The notes under the pieces were generated by a model that saw nothing but the letters and a program-made list of their open reading frames with translations, was not told the origin of the DNA and made no database searches. A program made the translations under genes and the position numbers. From NCBI RefSeq assembly GCF_900177325.1, contig NZ_FXBL01000004.1, forward strand, positions 248,001 through 312,000: a stretch of DNA of 64,000 nucleotides, written 5' to 3'. Of this stretch, positions 8,368 through 18,648 are shown one piece after another (positions within the stretch are counted from its first letter, which is position 1; each line of letters starts with the position of its first letter). The DNA comes from Mesorhizobium australicum. GTDB taxonomy: Bacteria > Pseudomonadota > Alphaproteobacteria > Rhizobiales > Rhizobiaceae.

Positions 8368-9819
8368 ATGACGACACATACTCCGGCAGAACTGTTCGAG
8401 AAGTTCCGCGCGAGCCTTGGCGGGCCTGACGGCATCGCCGCGCAGTTCGTCGGCGAAGGCGCCACGATCGACGGGCCTTACGGTCCGAAGCCGCTGGTCT
8501 ATGCCGACTACGTCGCCTCGGGCCGTGCCCTGTTTCCGGTCGAGCGCTTCATTCTTGAGGATGTGCTGCCTTATTACGCCAACAGCCACACCGAGGCCTC
8601 GTTCTGCGGCGGCTTCATGACCAGGCTGCGCAACGCCGCCCGCGTCGTCGTCGCCGGATCGTGCGGCGCGGATGAACGGCACGCGGTCGTCTTCTCGGGC
8701 TCGGGCGCGACATCCGGGCTCAATCGCCTCGTCAATCTCTTCGGCCTCGCCGAGCAGGCCGCAAGCGGACGCCGGCCCTGCGTCATCCTCGGACCGTATG
8801 AGCACCATTCCAACATCCTCCCCTGGCGGGAGAGTGGCGCCGAGATCATCGAGATCGGCGAGGCGCCGGAAGGCGGCCCGGATACCGAAGCGTTACGGCA
8901 CGCTCTGGGTCGCTATGCCGGCCGGCCGATCGTCTGTGCGTTCTCGGCCGCGTCCAACATCACCGGCATCATCGCCGACGTCGCCGGCATAACCCGCCTC
9001 GTCAAGCAGGCCGGCGCGCTGATGGTCTGGGACTATGCCGGCGGTGGCCCTTACCTTCCGGTCTCGATGTGCCCCGAGGAAGGCGTCGAGATCGACGCGA
9101 TAGCCCTGTCGCCGCACAAGTTCATCGGCGGTCCCGGCGCGTCGGGCATTCTGGTCGTCCGGCGGGACGCCGTCTCAGCCACCCGGCCGACATGGCCCGG
9201 CGGCGGCACCGTGCAGTTCGTTTCGCCCGAATCGCATGATTACTCCAGGAGTCTTGAGGCGCGTGAGGAGGCGGGCACCCCGAACGTGATTGGCGACATC
9301 CGCGCCGCGCTCGCCTTCATCGTCAAGGAGACGATCGGCGCCGAACTGATGGCCGCGCGCAATTCCGCGCTTGCAAGCCGCGCGCTCGCGGCCTGGTCCG
9401 CTGCCGAGAACCTCGAACTCCTGGGCAAGCTCGACGCGCCGCGACTGCCGATCTTCGCCTTCCGGGTCCAGAACGGCGACGGCCGGTACATTCACCAGCA
9501 ACTGGTGACCCGGCTGCTCAGCGACCGCTACGGTATCCAGGCCCGTGGCGGCTGCGCCTGCGCCGGCCCTTATGCGCTGCGGCTTCTCGACATCGAAGCG
9601 GATGAATGGCGGCGACTGAGGCACAACATCCTCGACGGCAACGAGATGGCGAAGCCCGGCTTCACGCGGCTGAACCTCAGCGTGCTGCTGCCGGAGGACA
9701 AGATCCGCTATATCCTCGATTCGGTCGCCGAACTTGCAGGCGACGCCGGACGGCATGTGGGGCGCTACCAGGCCGACACGGGCCGCGCCATCTTCAGCCC
9801 GCTTTCGCTGGTCGCATAG
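8368..9819 (+). CDS. Class V PLP-dependent aminotransferase / cysteine-desulfurase-like enzyme
   Basis: This fold-type I PLP enzyme has 483 residues. The cofactor Schiff-base lysine is Lys251 in SPHKFIGGPG. WDYAGGGPYLPV carries the pyridine-nitrogen Asp, and GPYEHHSNILPW carries the ring-stacking His. A C-terminal loop GGCACAGPYA (about residues 394-403) places two cysteines where cysteine desulfurases have their catalytic Cys, but the surrounding pattern is not that of IscS or SufS. It could act on an amino acid as a lyase, desulfurase or epimerase. The divergent Lrp regulator supports amino-acid metabolism. The name is left general because the family is functionally mixed. Confidence 0.85.
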   Translation: MTTHTPAELFEKFRASLGGPDGIAAQFVGEGATIDGPYGPKPLVYADYVASGRALFPVERFILEDVLPYYANSHTEASFCGGFMTRLRNAARVVVAGSCGADERHAVVFSGSGATSGLNRLVNLFGLAEQAASGRRPCVILGPYEHHSNILPWRESGAEIIEIGEAPEGGPDTEALRHALGRYAGRPIVCAFSAASNITGIIADVAGITRLVKQAGALMVWDYAGGGPYLPVSMCPEEGVEIDAIALSPHKFIGGPGASGILVVRRDAVSATRPTWPGGGTVQFVSPESHDYSRSLEAREEAGTPNVIGDIRAALAFIVKETIGAELMAARNSALASRALAAWSAAENLELLGKLDAPRLPIFAFRVQNGDGRYIHQQLVTRLLSDRYGIQARGGCACAGPYALRLLDIEADEWRRLRHNILDGNEMAKPGFTRLNLSVLLPEDKIRYILDSVAELAGDAGRHVGRYQADTGRAIFSPLSLVA

Positions 9820-9881
9820 GCTGCGCGAACGATACGCGCCTTTTCGGTTGCGTCTCCGGAACACGCTCGCTAACCCGAAGC

Positions 9882-10931
9882 ATGTCGCAGAAAAAGGCGC
9901 ACGAGGTCGAAGGCTGGATCGCCCGGCCGGACCCATCGGTCCGGGTGGTGCTGATCTATGGGCCCGACCGCGGGCTCGTCTCGGAACGCGCCTCGGCCTA
10001 CGCGAAAAAGACCGGCCTGCCGCTCGACGACGCCTTCTCCGTGATCCGCTACGACGCGTCGGACCTCGAGCAGGATCCCGGCCGCCTGATCGATGAGGCG
10101 CGGATGGTGTCGATGTTCGGCGGAGAGCGGCTGATATGGATACGCAACGCCGGCGCGCACAAGGGCTTTTCCGACGCGCTGAAGGACCTGCTGGACAAGC
10201 CGTCCCGCGACGCGATCACGCTGATCGAGGCCGGAGACCTGAAGAAGGCCGCGCCGCTCCGCGACATGGTCGAGCGGGCTGATGCCGGCATGGCGCTGCC
10301 CTGTTATGTCGACGAGGAACGCGCGATCGACACTGTCATCGACGCCGAACTGACGCGCGCCGGCAAGACGATCGCCAGCGATGCGCGCCAGGCTCTTCGC
10401 CGGCGTCTCGGCGGCGATCGCCTGGCGACCCGGGGCGAGATCGAGAAGCTGATCCTCTACTGCGGCGAGAAGCCGGTGATCGACATCGAGGATGTCGCGG
10501 CCTCCTCCGGTGACGTGTCCGCCTCGTCCGTCGACCAGGCGATCGACGCGGCACTTGCCGGCGCGTTGCCGGAGCTGGACCTCGCCCTGCGCCGCTCGCA
10601 GGAAAGCGGCACGCATGCGCAGGCGATTCTCGGCGCGGCGATGCGGCAGTTCCAGAGCCTCGAAGTTCTCCGCCGCAATGTCGATATCGGTGGCGCGCAG
10701 CCCTCGGCCGCAGTGGCCGGCGCGAGACCGCCGATCTTCTTCTCCCGCCGCAAGCTGGTGGAGACCGCGCTCGGCACATGGAGCGGCGCCTCCATCGCTC
10801 GCGCCCTGTCGCGACTGCAGGACAGCATTCTCGCCACGCGCCGCCGGCCGGAACTTGCCGGGGCGATCGTGCGCGACACCATGATGGCCATCGCAGTCGA
10901 GAGCATACGCTCTCGTCGCCGTGGCAGATAA
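9882..10931 (+). CDS. holA: DNA polymerase III delta subunit
   Basis: Delta opens the beta sliding clamp during clamp loading. The 349-residue length is normal. I see the alphaproteobacterial N-terminus (MSQKKAHEVEGWI), the VVLIYGPDRGLVSERA region in place of a P-loop, and the C-terminal collar domain. I chose the ATG at 9882 because the frame upstream is only the overlap with the preceding gene. It is convergent with parB, with a 28-base gap. In related genomes leuS and lptE normally lie upstream; here a class V aminotransferase does, 62 bases away. It is the only gene between 9.9 and 19.7 kb that points toward the predicted origin. Confidence 0.92.
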   Translation: MSQKKAHEVEGWIARPDPSVRVVLIYGPDRGLVSERASAYAKKTGLPLDDAFSVIRYDASDLEQDPGRLIDEARMVSMFGGERLIWIRNAGAHKGFSDALKDLLDKPSRDAITLIEAGDLKKAAPLRDMVERADAGMALPCYVDEERAIDTVIDAELTRAGKTIASDARQALRRRLGGDRLATRGEIEKLILYCGEKPVIDIEDVAASSGDVSASSVDQAIDAALAGALPELDLALRRSQESGTHAQAILGAAMRQFQSLEVLRRNVDIGGAQPSAAVAGARPPIFFSRRKLVETALGTWSGASIARALSRLQDSILATRRRPELAGAIVRDTMMAIAVESIRSRRRGR

Positions 10932-10959
10932 TCTTTCAAGATCAGAGAGTTGACAGTCG

Positions 10960-11838
10960 TCAGCGCTGCAGCCGGCGGCAGAGGTCGTCGAGCTGTTCCA
11001 GGGTCTTGTAGGAGATCCGGACCTCGCCGCCCTTCTCGCGGTGATTGACCGTGACGTTCAGGCCGATCACGTTCGACAGCAGTTGTTCGAGCGCCCGCGT
11101 ATCCGCGTCCTTCTCGTCCGGGACGTGCTTCGCCGATGCGGATGCAGGCTTGTCGGCTCCCTTCTGCGCAAGCGCCTCGGCCTGGCGGACGGAAAGCCCG
11201 TCCCGGATGATCTTCTGCGCCAGCGTCGTCGGGTCCTCCGCCGTCACCAGCGTGCGCGCATGTCCGGCAGACAGCGAACCGTCGACAAGCATGTCGCGGA
11301 TGTTCTGTGGCAGCTTGAGCAGGCGCAGCGTGTTCGCGACATGGCTGCGGCTCTTGCCGATAATCTGCGCCAGATCGGACTGGACGTATTCGTGCTCGTC
11401 GATGAGCTGCTGATAGCCCAGCGCCTCCTCGACCGGATTGAGATCGGCGCGCTGCACATTCTCCACGATGGCGAGTTCGAGCGCCATGCGGTCGTCGACG
11501 TCGCGAATAATGACCGGGATGTTCGTCAGGCCGGCGCGCTGGGCCGCTCGCCACCGCCGCTCGCCGGCGATGATCTCGTAGCGGCCCGGAGCCGTCTTCG
11601 ATGGCCGCACGACGACGGGCTGCACGATCCCGTGCTGCTTGAGCGAAGCGGAAAGATCCTCGAGCTCCGCATCCGCGAAGGTCCGGCGCGGATTGCGTGG
11701 ATTGGGCGAGATGAACTCCACCGGAACGGTGCGATCCGCAGTCGGCACCGGCGCCTGGGTCGGCGCGGGCCTGTCGATGTCGCCGATCAAAGCCGCGAGG
11801 CCGCGTCCAAGGCGGTTTCGCGAGGTATCTTCACTCAT
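10960..11838 (-). CDS. parB: Chromosome-partitioning protein ParB
   Basis: ParB is a CTP-dependent DNA clamp that loads at parS and spreads. It has 292 residues. The N-terminus RNRLGRGLAALIG is the ParA-interacting segment. The CTP-binding/arginine patch is GERRWRAAQRAG, the parS-reading helix-turn-helix is around DLAQIIGKSRSHVANTLRLL, and the C-terminal dimerisation domain ends in LDDLCRRLQR. It lies 39 bases downstream of parA in the same operon. Three matching parS sites are 1.4-3.5 kb away at 13277, 15261 and 15302. Confidence 0.97.
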   Translation of the reverse strand: MSEDTSRNRLGRGLAALIGDIDRPAPTQAPVPTADRTVPVEFISPNPRNPRRTFADAELEDLSASLKQHGIVQPVVVRPSKTAPGRYEIIAGERRWRAAQRAGLTNIPVIIRDVDDRMALELAIVENVQRADLNPVEEALGYQQLIDEHEYVQSDLAQIIGKSRSHVANTLRLLKLPQNIRDMLVDGSLSAGHARTLVTAEDPTTLAQKIIRDGLSVRQAEALAQKGADKPASASAKHVPDEKDADTRALEQLLSNVIGLNVTVNHREKGGEVRISYKTLEQLDDLCRRLQR

Positions 11839-11877
11839 CGACTGTCTTCCGCTCCCTGAAATTTCGGCCGCGAACCG

Positions 11878-12663
<786 letters not shown>

Positions 12664-12700
12664 GGTGCCGACGCTTTGCTCGCTCCGACCGATCTCGGGG

Positions 12701-13336
12701 TCAACCGATCGCCTGGACGTTGGAAATGTCGAGAACGACGCTCTCCGCATCAATGACGCTCCGGTGTTCTACCAGATCGAAGCGCCAATCGTGAGCGGAA
12801 TTAACGATTTCAGCCTTGTAGCCCCGTCCTTTGTGGAAAAGTGCTCGCGCGCCGCGCGAAAGCCAGGGATAGGTGAGGCCAAGCAGGGCGGGCAAAGGTG
12901 CGAGCGCCCTTGCCGTCACGATCTCGGGCCTGAGATTCTTGTCCCAGGCATCCTCGATTCTCACCGCGAGAACGTTGGCCGGCGCCTTCAGGCGTCCCAG
13001 GATGGTGCTGAGAAACGCCGCCTTCTTCCTGTTGCTTTCGACGAGCGTCACCCGGGCTCCCGGATGATCCTTCATCATGATCGCGATCACCGCGCCGGGA
13101 AATCCGCCGCCGGAACCCACATCGAGCCAGCGGGTTGACCCGTTTGAGAGGGGAACCAACTGCGCGCTGTCGAGGATATGGCGGCTCCACAGCTCCGGCA
13201 ACGTCGACGGAGCCGCGAGATTTATCTTGGACGACCAGCGTCGAAACTCGGATTCGAAGGTCTGCAGAGCGTCGAATGTTTCACGTGAAACGGATCCGGC
13301 TAAGCTGCACAACTCACGATATGCCGGATCGCTCAT
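12701..13336 (-). CDS. rsmG: 16S rRNA (guanine527-N7) methyltransferase RsmG
   Basis: This SAM-dependent methyltransferase modifies the 530 loop of 16S rRNA; its loss gives low-level streptomycin resistance. It has 211 residues, with the SAM-binding motif [16 protein letters not shown] and the downstream [13 protein letters not shown] segment. It overlaps the mnmG stop by 4 bases. Its N-terminal codons for VSRET are written by a parS site (13277-13292), an arrangement seen in many gidB genes. Confidence 0.96.
   Translation of the reverse strand: MSDPAYRELCSLAGSVSRETFDALQTFESEFRRWSSKINLAAPSTLPELWSRHILDSAQLVPLSNGSTRWLDVGSGGGFPGAVIAIMMKDHPGARVTLVESNRKKAAFLSTILGRLKAPANVLAVRIEDAWDKNLRPEIVTARALAPLPALLGLTYPWLSRGARALFHKGRGYKAEIVNSAHDWRFDLVEHRSVIDAESVVLDISNVQAIG
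13277..13292. promoter_or_regulatory. parS centromere site 1 (inside rsmG)
   Basis: TGTTTCACGTGAAACG matches the consensus TGTTTCACGTGAAACA at 15 of 16 positions, with the last base changed. It lies in the coding part of rsmG, where it encodes VSRET. It is a ParB loading site about 6.6 kb from the predicted origin. Confidence 0.93.
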
Positions 13337-15198
13337 GCCGCCCCGCGCAGCGAATCGGCTGCCCTAAGACGGGAAATGATGATCGCCATGGCCGCGGGCG
13401 TCATCCCTTCAATACGCTGTGCTTCCGCCACGCTGCGCGGTCGGCGTAGCGCAAGCTTCTGCTTCAGTTCGTTGGAAAGTCCCGGAACATCGGCGAAATC
13501 GATTTCGATGGGAATTGCTCGGCCTTCCTCGAATCGTATCGCCTCCGACTCGATTCTCTGCCGCTCCAGGTAAACCGAATAGCGTGCCTCGGTCTCGATG
13601 GCTTCACCCGCCGGCCGTTCGATCTCCCCGAGCTCCGGCCATTCAGCCGTCAACCGCTCAAGATCGATCCCTTCCATGGTCAGCAGATCATATGCGCTTC
13701 GCCGCACACCATCGAGATTCAGCTGCAAACCATGATGCCGCGCCTCATTGGGCGTGATAGTGCGTTCCTTAAGCAGCGCCCGCGCCCGGCTCAGCCGGCC
13801 TTCATAGGCGCGGAAGCGGTCTGCGCGTTCACTGGATACTATGCCCAGTTCGATCGCACGTGGCGTCAGCCGCTCGTCCGCATTGTCGGCACGCAGCGAC
13901 AGACGGAACTCCGCGCGCGAGGTGAACATGCGGTACGGTTCCGAAACGCCTCTGCTCGTCAGATCGTCCGCCATCACGCCGATGTAGGCCTCGGTGCGGC
14001 TGAGGCTCACCAGATCCTGGCCGCCCGCGCGCCGCGCGGCATTGAGGCCCGCTAGGATTCCCTGCGCTGCCGCCTCTTCATATCCTGTGGTGCCGTTGAT
14101 CTGGCCGGCGAGAAAGAGGCCGCGTATCCGTCGGGTCTCGAAGGTTGGATCAAGCTCGCGCGGATCGACATGGTCATATTCGATCGCATAGCCCGGCTGC
14201 GTGATGACCGCATTCTCCAGCCCCGGGATGCTGTGCACGACGAGATGCTGCACGTCCTCCGGCAGAGAGGTCGAGATTCCATTCGGGTAGACCGTATCGT
14301 CGTCCAGACCCTCCGGCTCCAGGAAGATCTGGTGCCCCTCGCGATCGCCGAACTTGACGATCTTGTCCTCGATGGACGGACAATAGCGCGGCCCGATCCC
14401 CTCGATCGAGCCAGAATACATCGCCGACCGATGAAGATTGTCGCGGATGATCCGGTGGGTCTCCAGGGTCGTACGCGTGATTCCGCATTCGATCTGCGGT
14501 GTCGTGATCCGGTCGGTCATCAGCGAGAACGGCGTCGGATCCTCATCCGCGGCCTGCATTTCAAGCGATACCCAGTCGATCGATTTGCCGTCGAGCCGCG
14601 GCGGGGTGCCGGTCTTCAGGCGGCCGAGCTTGAAACCGGCCCTGAGCAGCGCGCCCGAAAGCTGCTCCGCGGCCTTCTCGTTCATCCGCCCGGCGGGAAA
14701 GCGCCGTTCTCCAATATGAATGAGACCACGCAGGAACGTTCCGGTCGTCAACACCAGTGCGCCACACCCAATGACCGAGCCGTCGGCCAACGTGACGGAA
14801 CGGACCTGATCGTCCGAGAAATCCAGATCGACGACCTCGCCGTTTAGAATATCCAGGTTCCGCTGTTCTTGCAGGAGGCTCTGCACGGCCTGTCGATAGA
14901 GCTTGCGGTCGGCCTGCGTGCGGGGACCGCGCACGGCGGGGCCCTTGCGGCGGTTGAGAAGGCGAAATTGAATGCCCGCCAGATCCGCCGCGCGGCCCAT
15001 GATGCCGTCGAGCGCGTCGATCTCCCGAACGAGGTGCCCCTTGCCAAGGCCACCGATCGCCGGATTGCAGGACATGACGCCGATTTTCGTTGCATCGATG
15101 GTCACCAGCGCCGTCCGCGCGCCAGCGCGTGCAGACGCTGCAGCCGCTTCGATGCCCGCGTGCCCGCCACCTATGACAATGACATCATACAACTTCAT
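13333..15198 (-). CDS. mnmG: tRNA uridine-5-carboxymethylaminomethyl modification enzyme MnmG (GidA)
   Basis: With MnmE this FAD enzyme builds the cmnm5 group on U34 of tRNAs reading two-codon boxes. The length is 621 residues from the ATG at 15198, which has GAGG about 9 bases upstream and gives the usual start [12 protein letters not shown]. An upstream in-frame ATG at 15222 adds eight unrelated residues. The FAD motif [10 protein letters not shown], the second signature [11 protein letters not shown] and the late motif [16 protein letters not shown] are present. It overlaps rsmG by 4 bases. Confidence 0.96.
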   Translation of the reverse strand: MKLYDVIVIGGGHAGIEAAAASARAGARTALVTIDATKIGVMSCNPAIGGLGKGHLVREIDALDGIMGRAADLAGIQFRLLNRRKGPAVRGPRTQADRKLYRQAVQSLLQEQRNLDILNGEVVDLDFSDDQVRSVTLADGSVIGCGALVLTTGTFLRGLIHIGERRFPAGRMNEKAAEQLSGALLRAGFKLGRLKTGTPPRLDGKSIDWVSLEMQAADEDPTPFSLMTDRITTPQIECGITRTTLETHRIIRDNLHRSAMYSGSIEGIGPRYCPSIEDKIVKFGDREGHQIFLEPEGLDDDTVYPNGISTSLPEDVQHLVVHSIPGLENAVITQPGYAIEYDHVDPRELDPTFETRRIRGLFLAGQINGTTGYEEAAAQGILAGLNAARRAGGQDLVSLSRTEAYIGVMADDLTSRGVSEPYRMFTSRAEFRLSLRADNADERLTPRAIELGIVSSERADRFRAYEGRLSRARALLKERTITPNEARHHGLQLNLDGVRRSAYDLLTMEGIDLERLTAEWPELGEIERPAGEAIETEARYSVYLERQRIESEAIRFEEGRAIPIEIDFADVPGLSNELKQKLALRRPRSVAEAQRIEGMTPAAMAIIISRLRAADSLRGAA

Positions 15199-15260
15199 CT
15201 GTCTGAACCTCGGAGCGTGCATCTGTTCCGAGTACGGCGGCTTGTCAAGCCAGCGCCGGT

Positions 15261-15276
15261 TGTTTCACGTGAAACA
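15261..15276. promoter_or_regulatory. parS centromere site 2 (mnmE-mnmG intergenic, perfect)
   Basis: TGTTTCACGTGAAACA is an exact 16 of 16 match to the bacterial parS consensus. It lies in the 116-base gap between mnmE and mnmG, 41 bases start to start from site 3. Confidence 0.97.
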
Positions 15277-15301
15277 CATCCGAAACGATTCTCTAGGCAA
15301 A

Positions 15302-15317
15302 TGTTTCACGTGAATCA
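15302..15317. promoter_or_regulatory. parS centromere site 3 (overlaps the mnmE stop codon)
   Basis: TGTTTCACGTGAATCA matches the parS consensus at 15 of 16. Its last three bases are the complement of the mnmE TGA stop codon (15315-15317). With site 2 it forms a close pair, which should make a strong ParB nucleation point. Confidence 0.92.
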
Positions 15318-16616
15318 TTTGCCGATGCAGAACCGCGAGAAAATCTCACCGAGCAGATCTTCCGTATCACCGATACCGACGATCCGCCCGATTTCCACGG
15401 CCGCCACGCGCAACTCCTCCGCCACAAGCTCCGGCAGATTCGCCTTCGACGCCCGCTGCAGCGCAGCACGAGCCCGGTTCAGATGTCCAACATGCCGCTC
15501 GCGCAGCGCGAGCAACCCATCACCGTCGGAAACTGCTAGCCTGATCCTGTCGCCGATCTTCGACAGCAGTTCCCGGATACCGTCACCCGTCAATGACGAA
15601 ACCAGCACGTCATAATCGCCGCGCGCCGACCCAGCCAGATCGCTCTTGGCTCCCACGCGCAACAGCGTCGCGGCAGATTCGACCGTAATCGGAACCGGAT
15701 TGGTCGTATCCTCAAGAAGGATAACCAGATCGGCAAGCCGCGCCGCCTCTAGCGCGCGCTCGATCCCGATCGCTTCGACGACGCCTTTCGTCTCCCGGAT
15801 ACCGGCGGTGTCTGTCAGGATCACCTTGAACCCGTCGATCTCAAGGCTAACCTCAACCAGATCGCGTGTCGTGCCGGCCTCGTTGCTGACAATCGCCACG
15901 TCGCGCATCGCCAAGACATTGAGGAGGCTTGATTTTCCGGCGTTCGGCGCACCAAGGATCGCGACCCGATAGCCGTCCCGCACCAGCTCTGCCTGGCCCA
16001 GGCGCCCGACGAGCCGGTCCATGCGTATCGTTAACGAATCGATCTCTCTGCCGATCGCCGCATTGAGATCCGGCGAGACATCGTCCTGGTCGGAAAAGTC
16101 CAGCTCGGCCTCGATCCGCGCACGCAACGACTGCAGTTCGGCCCGCCACTCCAGGAATATGTCGCGAAGCTTGCCGCCCATGCCGGCGAGGGCAAGCTTG
16201 CGCTGCTGATCGGTCTCCGCCGCGATCAGATCGGATAGAGATTCAACTGCCGTCAGGTCCATCCGCCCGTTCAGGAAGCCGCGGCGCGAAAATTCACCAG
16301 GCTCGGCGAGCCGAAAACCATCGAGGCTGGACAGGGCAGTGATCAGCCCCTTCACCACCGCCACGCTGCCATGCACATGAAATTCGCCGCAATCCTCGCC
16401 GGTCACCGAAGCGGGGCCTGGAAAGAACAGGCTCAGACCATGATCGAGCAGTTCGCCGCGAAACGAGAGTGGTCCGTATCGTGCCACGCGCGGCGGGACG
16501 GCACCGGCGACTGCTTCCAGCGCAGTCCGCACGCCCGGACCGGACATGCGGACAATTGCTATCCCTGAAGGGAGTCGCCCGGTGGAGAGGGCGAAAATCG
16601 TGTCGGTCGATCTCAT
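15315..16616 (-). CDS. mnmE: tRNA modification GTPase MnmE (TrmE)
   Basis: MnmE is the GTPase partner of MnmG in tRNA wobble-uridine modification. It has 433 residues. The N-terminal folate-binding domain is followed by an inserted G domain with G1 GAPNAGKSSLLN, the TTRD switch, G3 DTAG and a G4 that reads GAKSDL rather than the usual NKxD. The C-terminal catalytic CxGK motif is FCIGK at the very end. The stop codon lies inside a parS site. The only oddity is the alanine in place of the G4 asparagine, which would be expected to weaken guanine specificity. Confidence 0.96.
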   Translation of the reverse strand: MRSTDTIFALSTGRLPSGIAIVRMSGPGVRTALEAVAGAVPPRVARYGPLSFRGELLDHGLSLFFPGPASVTGEDCGEFHVHGSVAVVKGLITALSSLDGFRLAEPGEFSRRGFLNGRMDLTAVESLSDLIAAETDQQRKLALAGMGGKLRDIFLEWRAELQSLRARIEAELDFSDQDDVSPDLNAAIGREIDSLTIRMDRLVGRLGQAELVRDGYRVAILGAPNAGKSSLLNVLAMRDVAIVSNEAGTTRDLVEVSLEIDGFKVILTDTAGIRETKGVVEAIGIERALEAARLADLVILLEDTTNPVPITVESAATLLRVGAKSDLAGSARGDYDVLVSSLTGDGIRELLSKIGDRIRLAVSDGDGLLALRERHVGHLNRARAALQRASKANLPELVAEELRVAAVEIGRIVGIGDTEDLLGEIFSRFCIGK

Positions 16617-16665
16617 CCGGATCTCCCGAGATGATCCGTTCCGGCGTTCCGGAACCGAATCGATC

Positions 16666-17931
16666 TCAGGTGTTCATCGAATCGAAGAAGTCGGAGTTGG
16701 TCTTGGTCTGCTTCAGCTTGTCGATGAGGAACTCGATCGCGTCGGTCGTGCCCATCGGCGCGAGGATGCGGCGCAACACGAAGATCTTCTGCAGGTCGGC
16801 GCGCGGCACCAGAAGGTCCTCCTTGCGCGTTCCCGACTTGAGGATGTCCATTGCCGGATAGATGCGCTTGTCGGCCACCTTGCGGTCGAGCACGATTTCC
16901 GAATTGCCTGTGCCTTTGAATTCTTCGAAGATGACTTCGTCCATACGGCTGCCTGTATCGATCAGCGCCGTGGCAATGATCGTGAGCGAACCGCCTTCTT
17001 CGATGTTGCGCGCCGCGCCGAAGAATCGCTTCGGACGCTGCAAGGCATTGGCGTCCACGCCGCCCGTCAGAACCTTGCCCGAAGACGGAACCACCGTGTT
17101 GTAGGCCCGGCCGAGGCGCGTGATCGAATCGAGCAGGATGACCACGTCGCGGCCGTGCTCGACCAGGCGCTTCGCCTTTTCGATTACCATTTCGGCCACC
17201 TGCACGTGCCGCACCGCCGGCTCGTCGAAGGTGGAGGACACGACCTCGCCCTTCACCGAACGCTGCATGTCGGTGACTTCCTCGGGCCGCTCGTCGATGA
17301 GCAGCACGATCAGGTAACACTCTGGATGATTCGCCGTGATCGAATGTGCGATGTTCTGCAGCAGGACCGTCTTACCCGTGCGCGGCTGCGCGACGATGAG
17401 CGCGCGCTGGCCCTTGCCCAGCGGTGCAACCAGATCGATCACGCGCGGCGAGATATCCTTCGACGTCGGATTCTCCAGCTCCATCTTCAGACGCGAGGTC
17501 GGATAGAGCGGCGTGAGGTTGTCGAAGTGGATCTTGTGCCGGATCTTCTCCGGATCGTCGAAATTGATCGTGTTGACCTTCAGCAGCGCGAAATAGCGCT
17601 CGCCCTCCTTCGGGCTGCGGATCGGTCCCTCGACCGTATCGCCGGTCTTCAGCGAGAAACGGCGAATCTGCGAAGGCGAGATGTAGATGTCATCCGGGCC
17701 CGGCAGATAGTTCGCGTTCGCCGAGCGCAGGAAGCCGAATCCGTCCTGCAGCACTTCGACCACGCCATCGCCGATGATTTCGATGTCTTGCGCCGCAAGC
17801 TTCTTGAGAATCGCGAACATCAGCTCCTGCTTGCGCATGACGCTGGCGTTCTCGACCTCGAGCGATTCGGCGTAAGCGATCAGCTCCGGCGGCTTCTTGT
17901 TCTTGAAGTCTGCGAGTTTCATTTCCTGCAT
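16666..17931 (-). CDS. rho: Transcription termination factor Rho
   Basis: Rho is a hexameric RNA helicase that ends transcripts at Rho-dependent terminators. The 421-residue length is normal. It has the N-terminal SAP-like helix domain, an RNA-binding cold-shock domain ([21 protein letters not shown]; core GFGFLRS), the Walker A segment PRTGKTVLL and the Walker [19 protein letters not shown] kept the ATG at 17931 (MQEMKL), as in other rhizobia; the ATG three codons later is possible. It lies downstream of hemJ on the same strand with a 183-base gap that holds a strong hairpin. Confidence 0.97.
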   Translation of the reverse strand: MQEMKLADFKNKKPPELIAYAESLEVENASVMRKQELMFAILKKLAAQDIEIIGDGVVEVLQDGFGFLRSANANYLPGPDDIYISPSQIRRFSLKTGDTVEGPIRSPKEGERYFALLKVNTINFDDPEKIRHKIHFDNLTPLYPTSRLKMELENPTSKDISPRVIDLVAPLGKGQRALIVAQPRTGKTVLLQNIAHSITANHPECYLIVLLIDERPEEVTDMQRSVKGEVVSSTFDEPAVRHVQVAEMVIEKAKRLVEHGRDVVILLDSITRLGRAYNTVVPSSGKVLTGGVDANALQRPKRFFGAARNIEEGGSLTIIATALIDTGSRMDEVIFEEFKGTGNSEIVLDRKVADKRIYPAMDILKSGTRKEDLLVPRADLQKIFVLRRILAPMGTTDAIEFLIDKLKQTKTNSDFFDSMNT

Positions 17932-18042
17932 GGGGCGGCTCTGGATGGAGTCTGGGTCCGGATTGAAGACGCGGACCGAAGATAAAATGCCTGGGAACGC
18001 CGTCCGTGCGTCCAGATGCTTGAGACGGCACGATTACTAGGC

Positions 18043-18062
18043 GAGAAGGGAAGGCCCTTCTC
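18043..18062 (-). terminator. Perfect 8-bp hairpin between hemJ and rho
   Basis: GAGAAGGG and CCCTTCTC (18043-18050 and 18055-18062) form a perfect stem with a four-base loop. No T-run follows on the minus strand, so it is not a classic intrinsic terminator. It could end hemJ transcripts together with Rho, protect a 3' end, or act in the rho leader. Confidence 0.35.
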
Positions 18063-18114
18063 ATACAATCCGGGCAGTGAAAGCGCAAGCGATCAATTCG
18101 AAGCCGTGGTCTGG

Positions 18115-18648
18115 TCAGAACGGCTTCACGATCACCAGGATAACGATGCCGATCATCAGCAAGGTCGGCACCTCGTTGACGATCCGCCAATGCCGCGCAG
18201 GCTTCTCGTTCCTGTCCTCGGCAAAACGGCGCACTGCACCCCCCAGATAGCCATGCATGCCCGACATCGCAACCACGAGTGCGATCTTGGCGTGCAGCCA
18301 TCCGCCCTGGAAGGCGAAACCTCTCCAGGCAAGCCACAGGCCGGCCGCCCAGGCGATCACCATGGCCGGGTTGATGATCGCCCTGTAGAGCCGCCGTTCC
18401 ATCACCTTGAAGGTCTCGGACTGCACCGAGCCACGCTCCGCATCGGCGTGGTAGACGAAGAGACGCGGCAGATAGAGCATGCCCGCCATCCAGGCGATGA
18501 CCGCAATGACGTGCACCGCCTTGATCCAGAGATAGAGATCGTCCGGTGCGAGATAGACAAGCGCGAGCGTCAGCGCGACGAACACGACGATCGCCATGAT
18601 CGCCCGCCGCGTCGCGACCGCCCCCGATGACGCAGGATTGTCTGCCAT
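18115..18648 (-). CDS. hemJ: Protoporphyrinogen IX oxidase HemJ (UPF0093 family)
   Basis: HemJ oxidises protoporphyrinogen IX to protoporphyrin IX in the inner membrane and binds heme. It has 177 residues with four hydrophobic helices (about 17-36, 43-66, 92-110 and a last one at the C-terminus). The conserved histidine in WIKAVHVIAVIAWMAGM and the LPRLFVYH segment are family marks. I chose the ATG at 18648, giving a TGATG overlap with hemE; a GTG one codon upstream is also possible. Together with hemE it forms a two-gene heme-synthesis unit. Confidence 0.9.
   Translation of the reverse strand: MADNPASSGAVATRRAIMAIVVFVALTLALVYLAPDDLYLWIKAVHVIAVIAWMAGMLYLPRLFVYHADAERGSVQSETFKVMERRLYRAIINPAMVIAWAAGLWLAWRGFAFQGGWLHAKIALVVAMSGMHGYLGGAVRRFAEDRNEKPARHWRIVNEVPTLLMIGIVILVIVKPF

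Noticed and set aside
8269..8808. N-terminal extension of the Lrp-like regulator by about 180 codons
   Set aside because: The extension lies antisense to the aminotransferase gene and its regulatory gap. The Lrp domain begins normally at 8256-8268.
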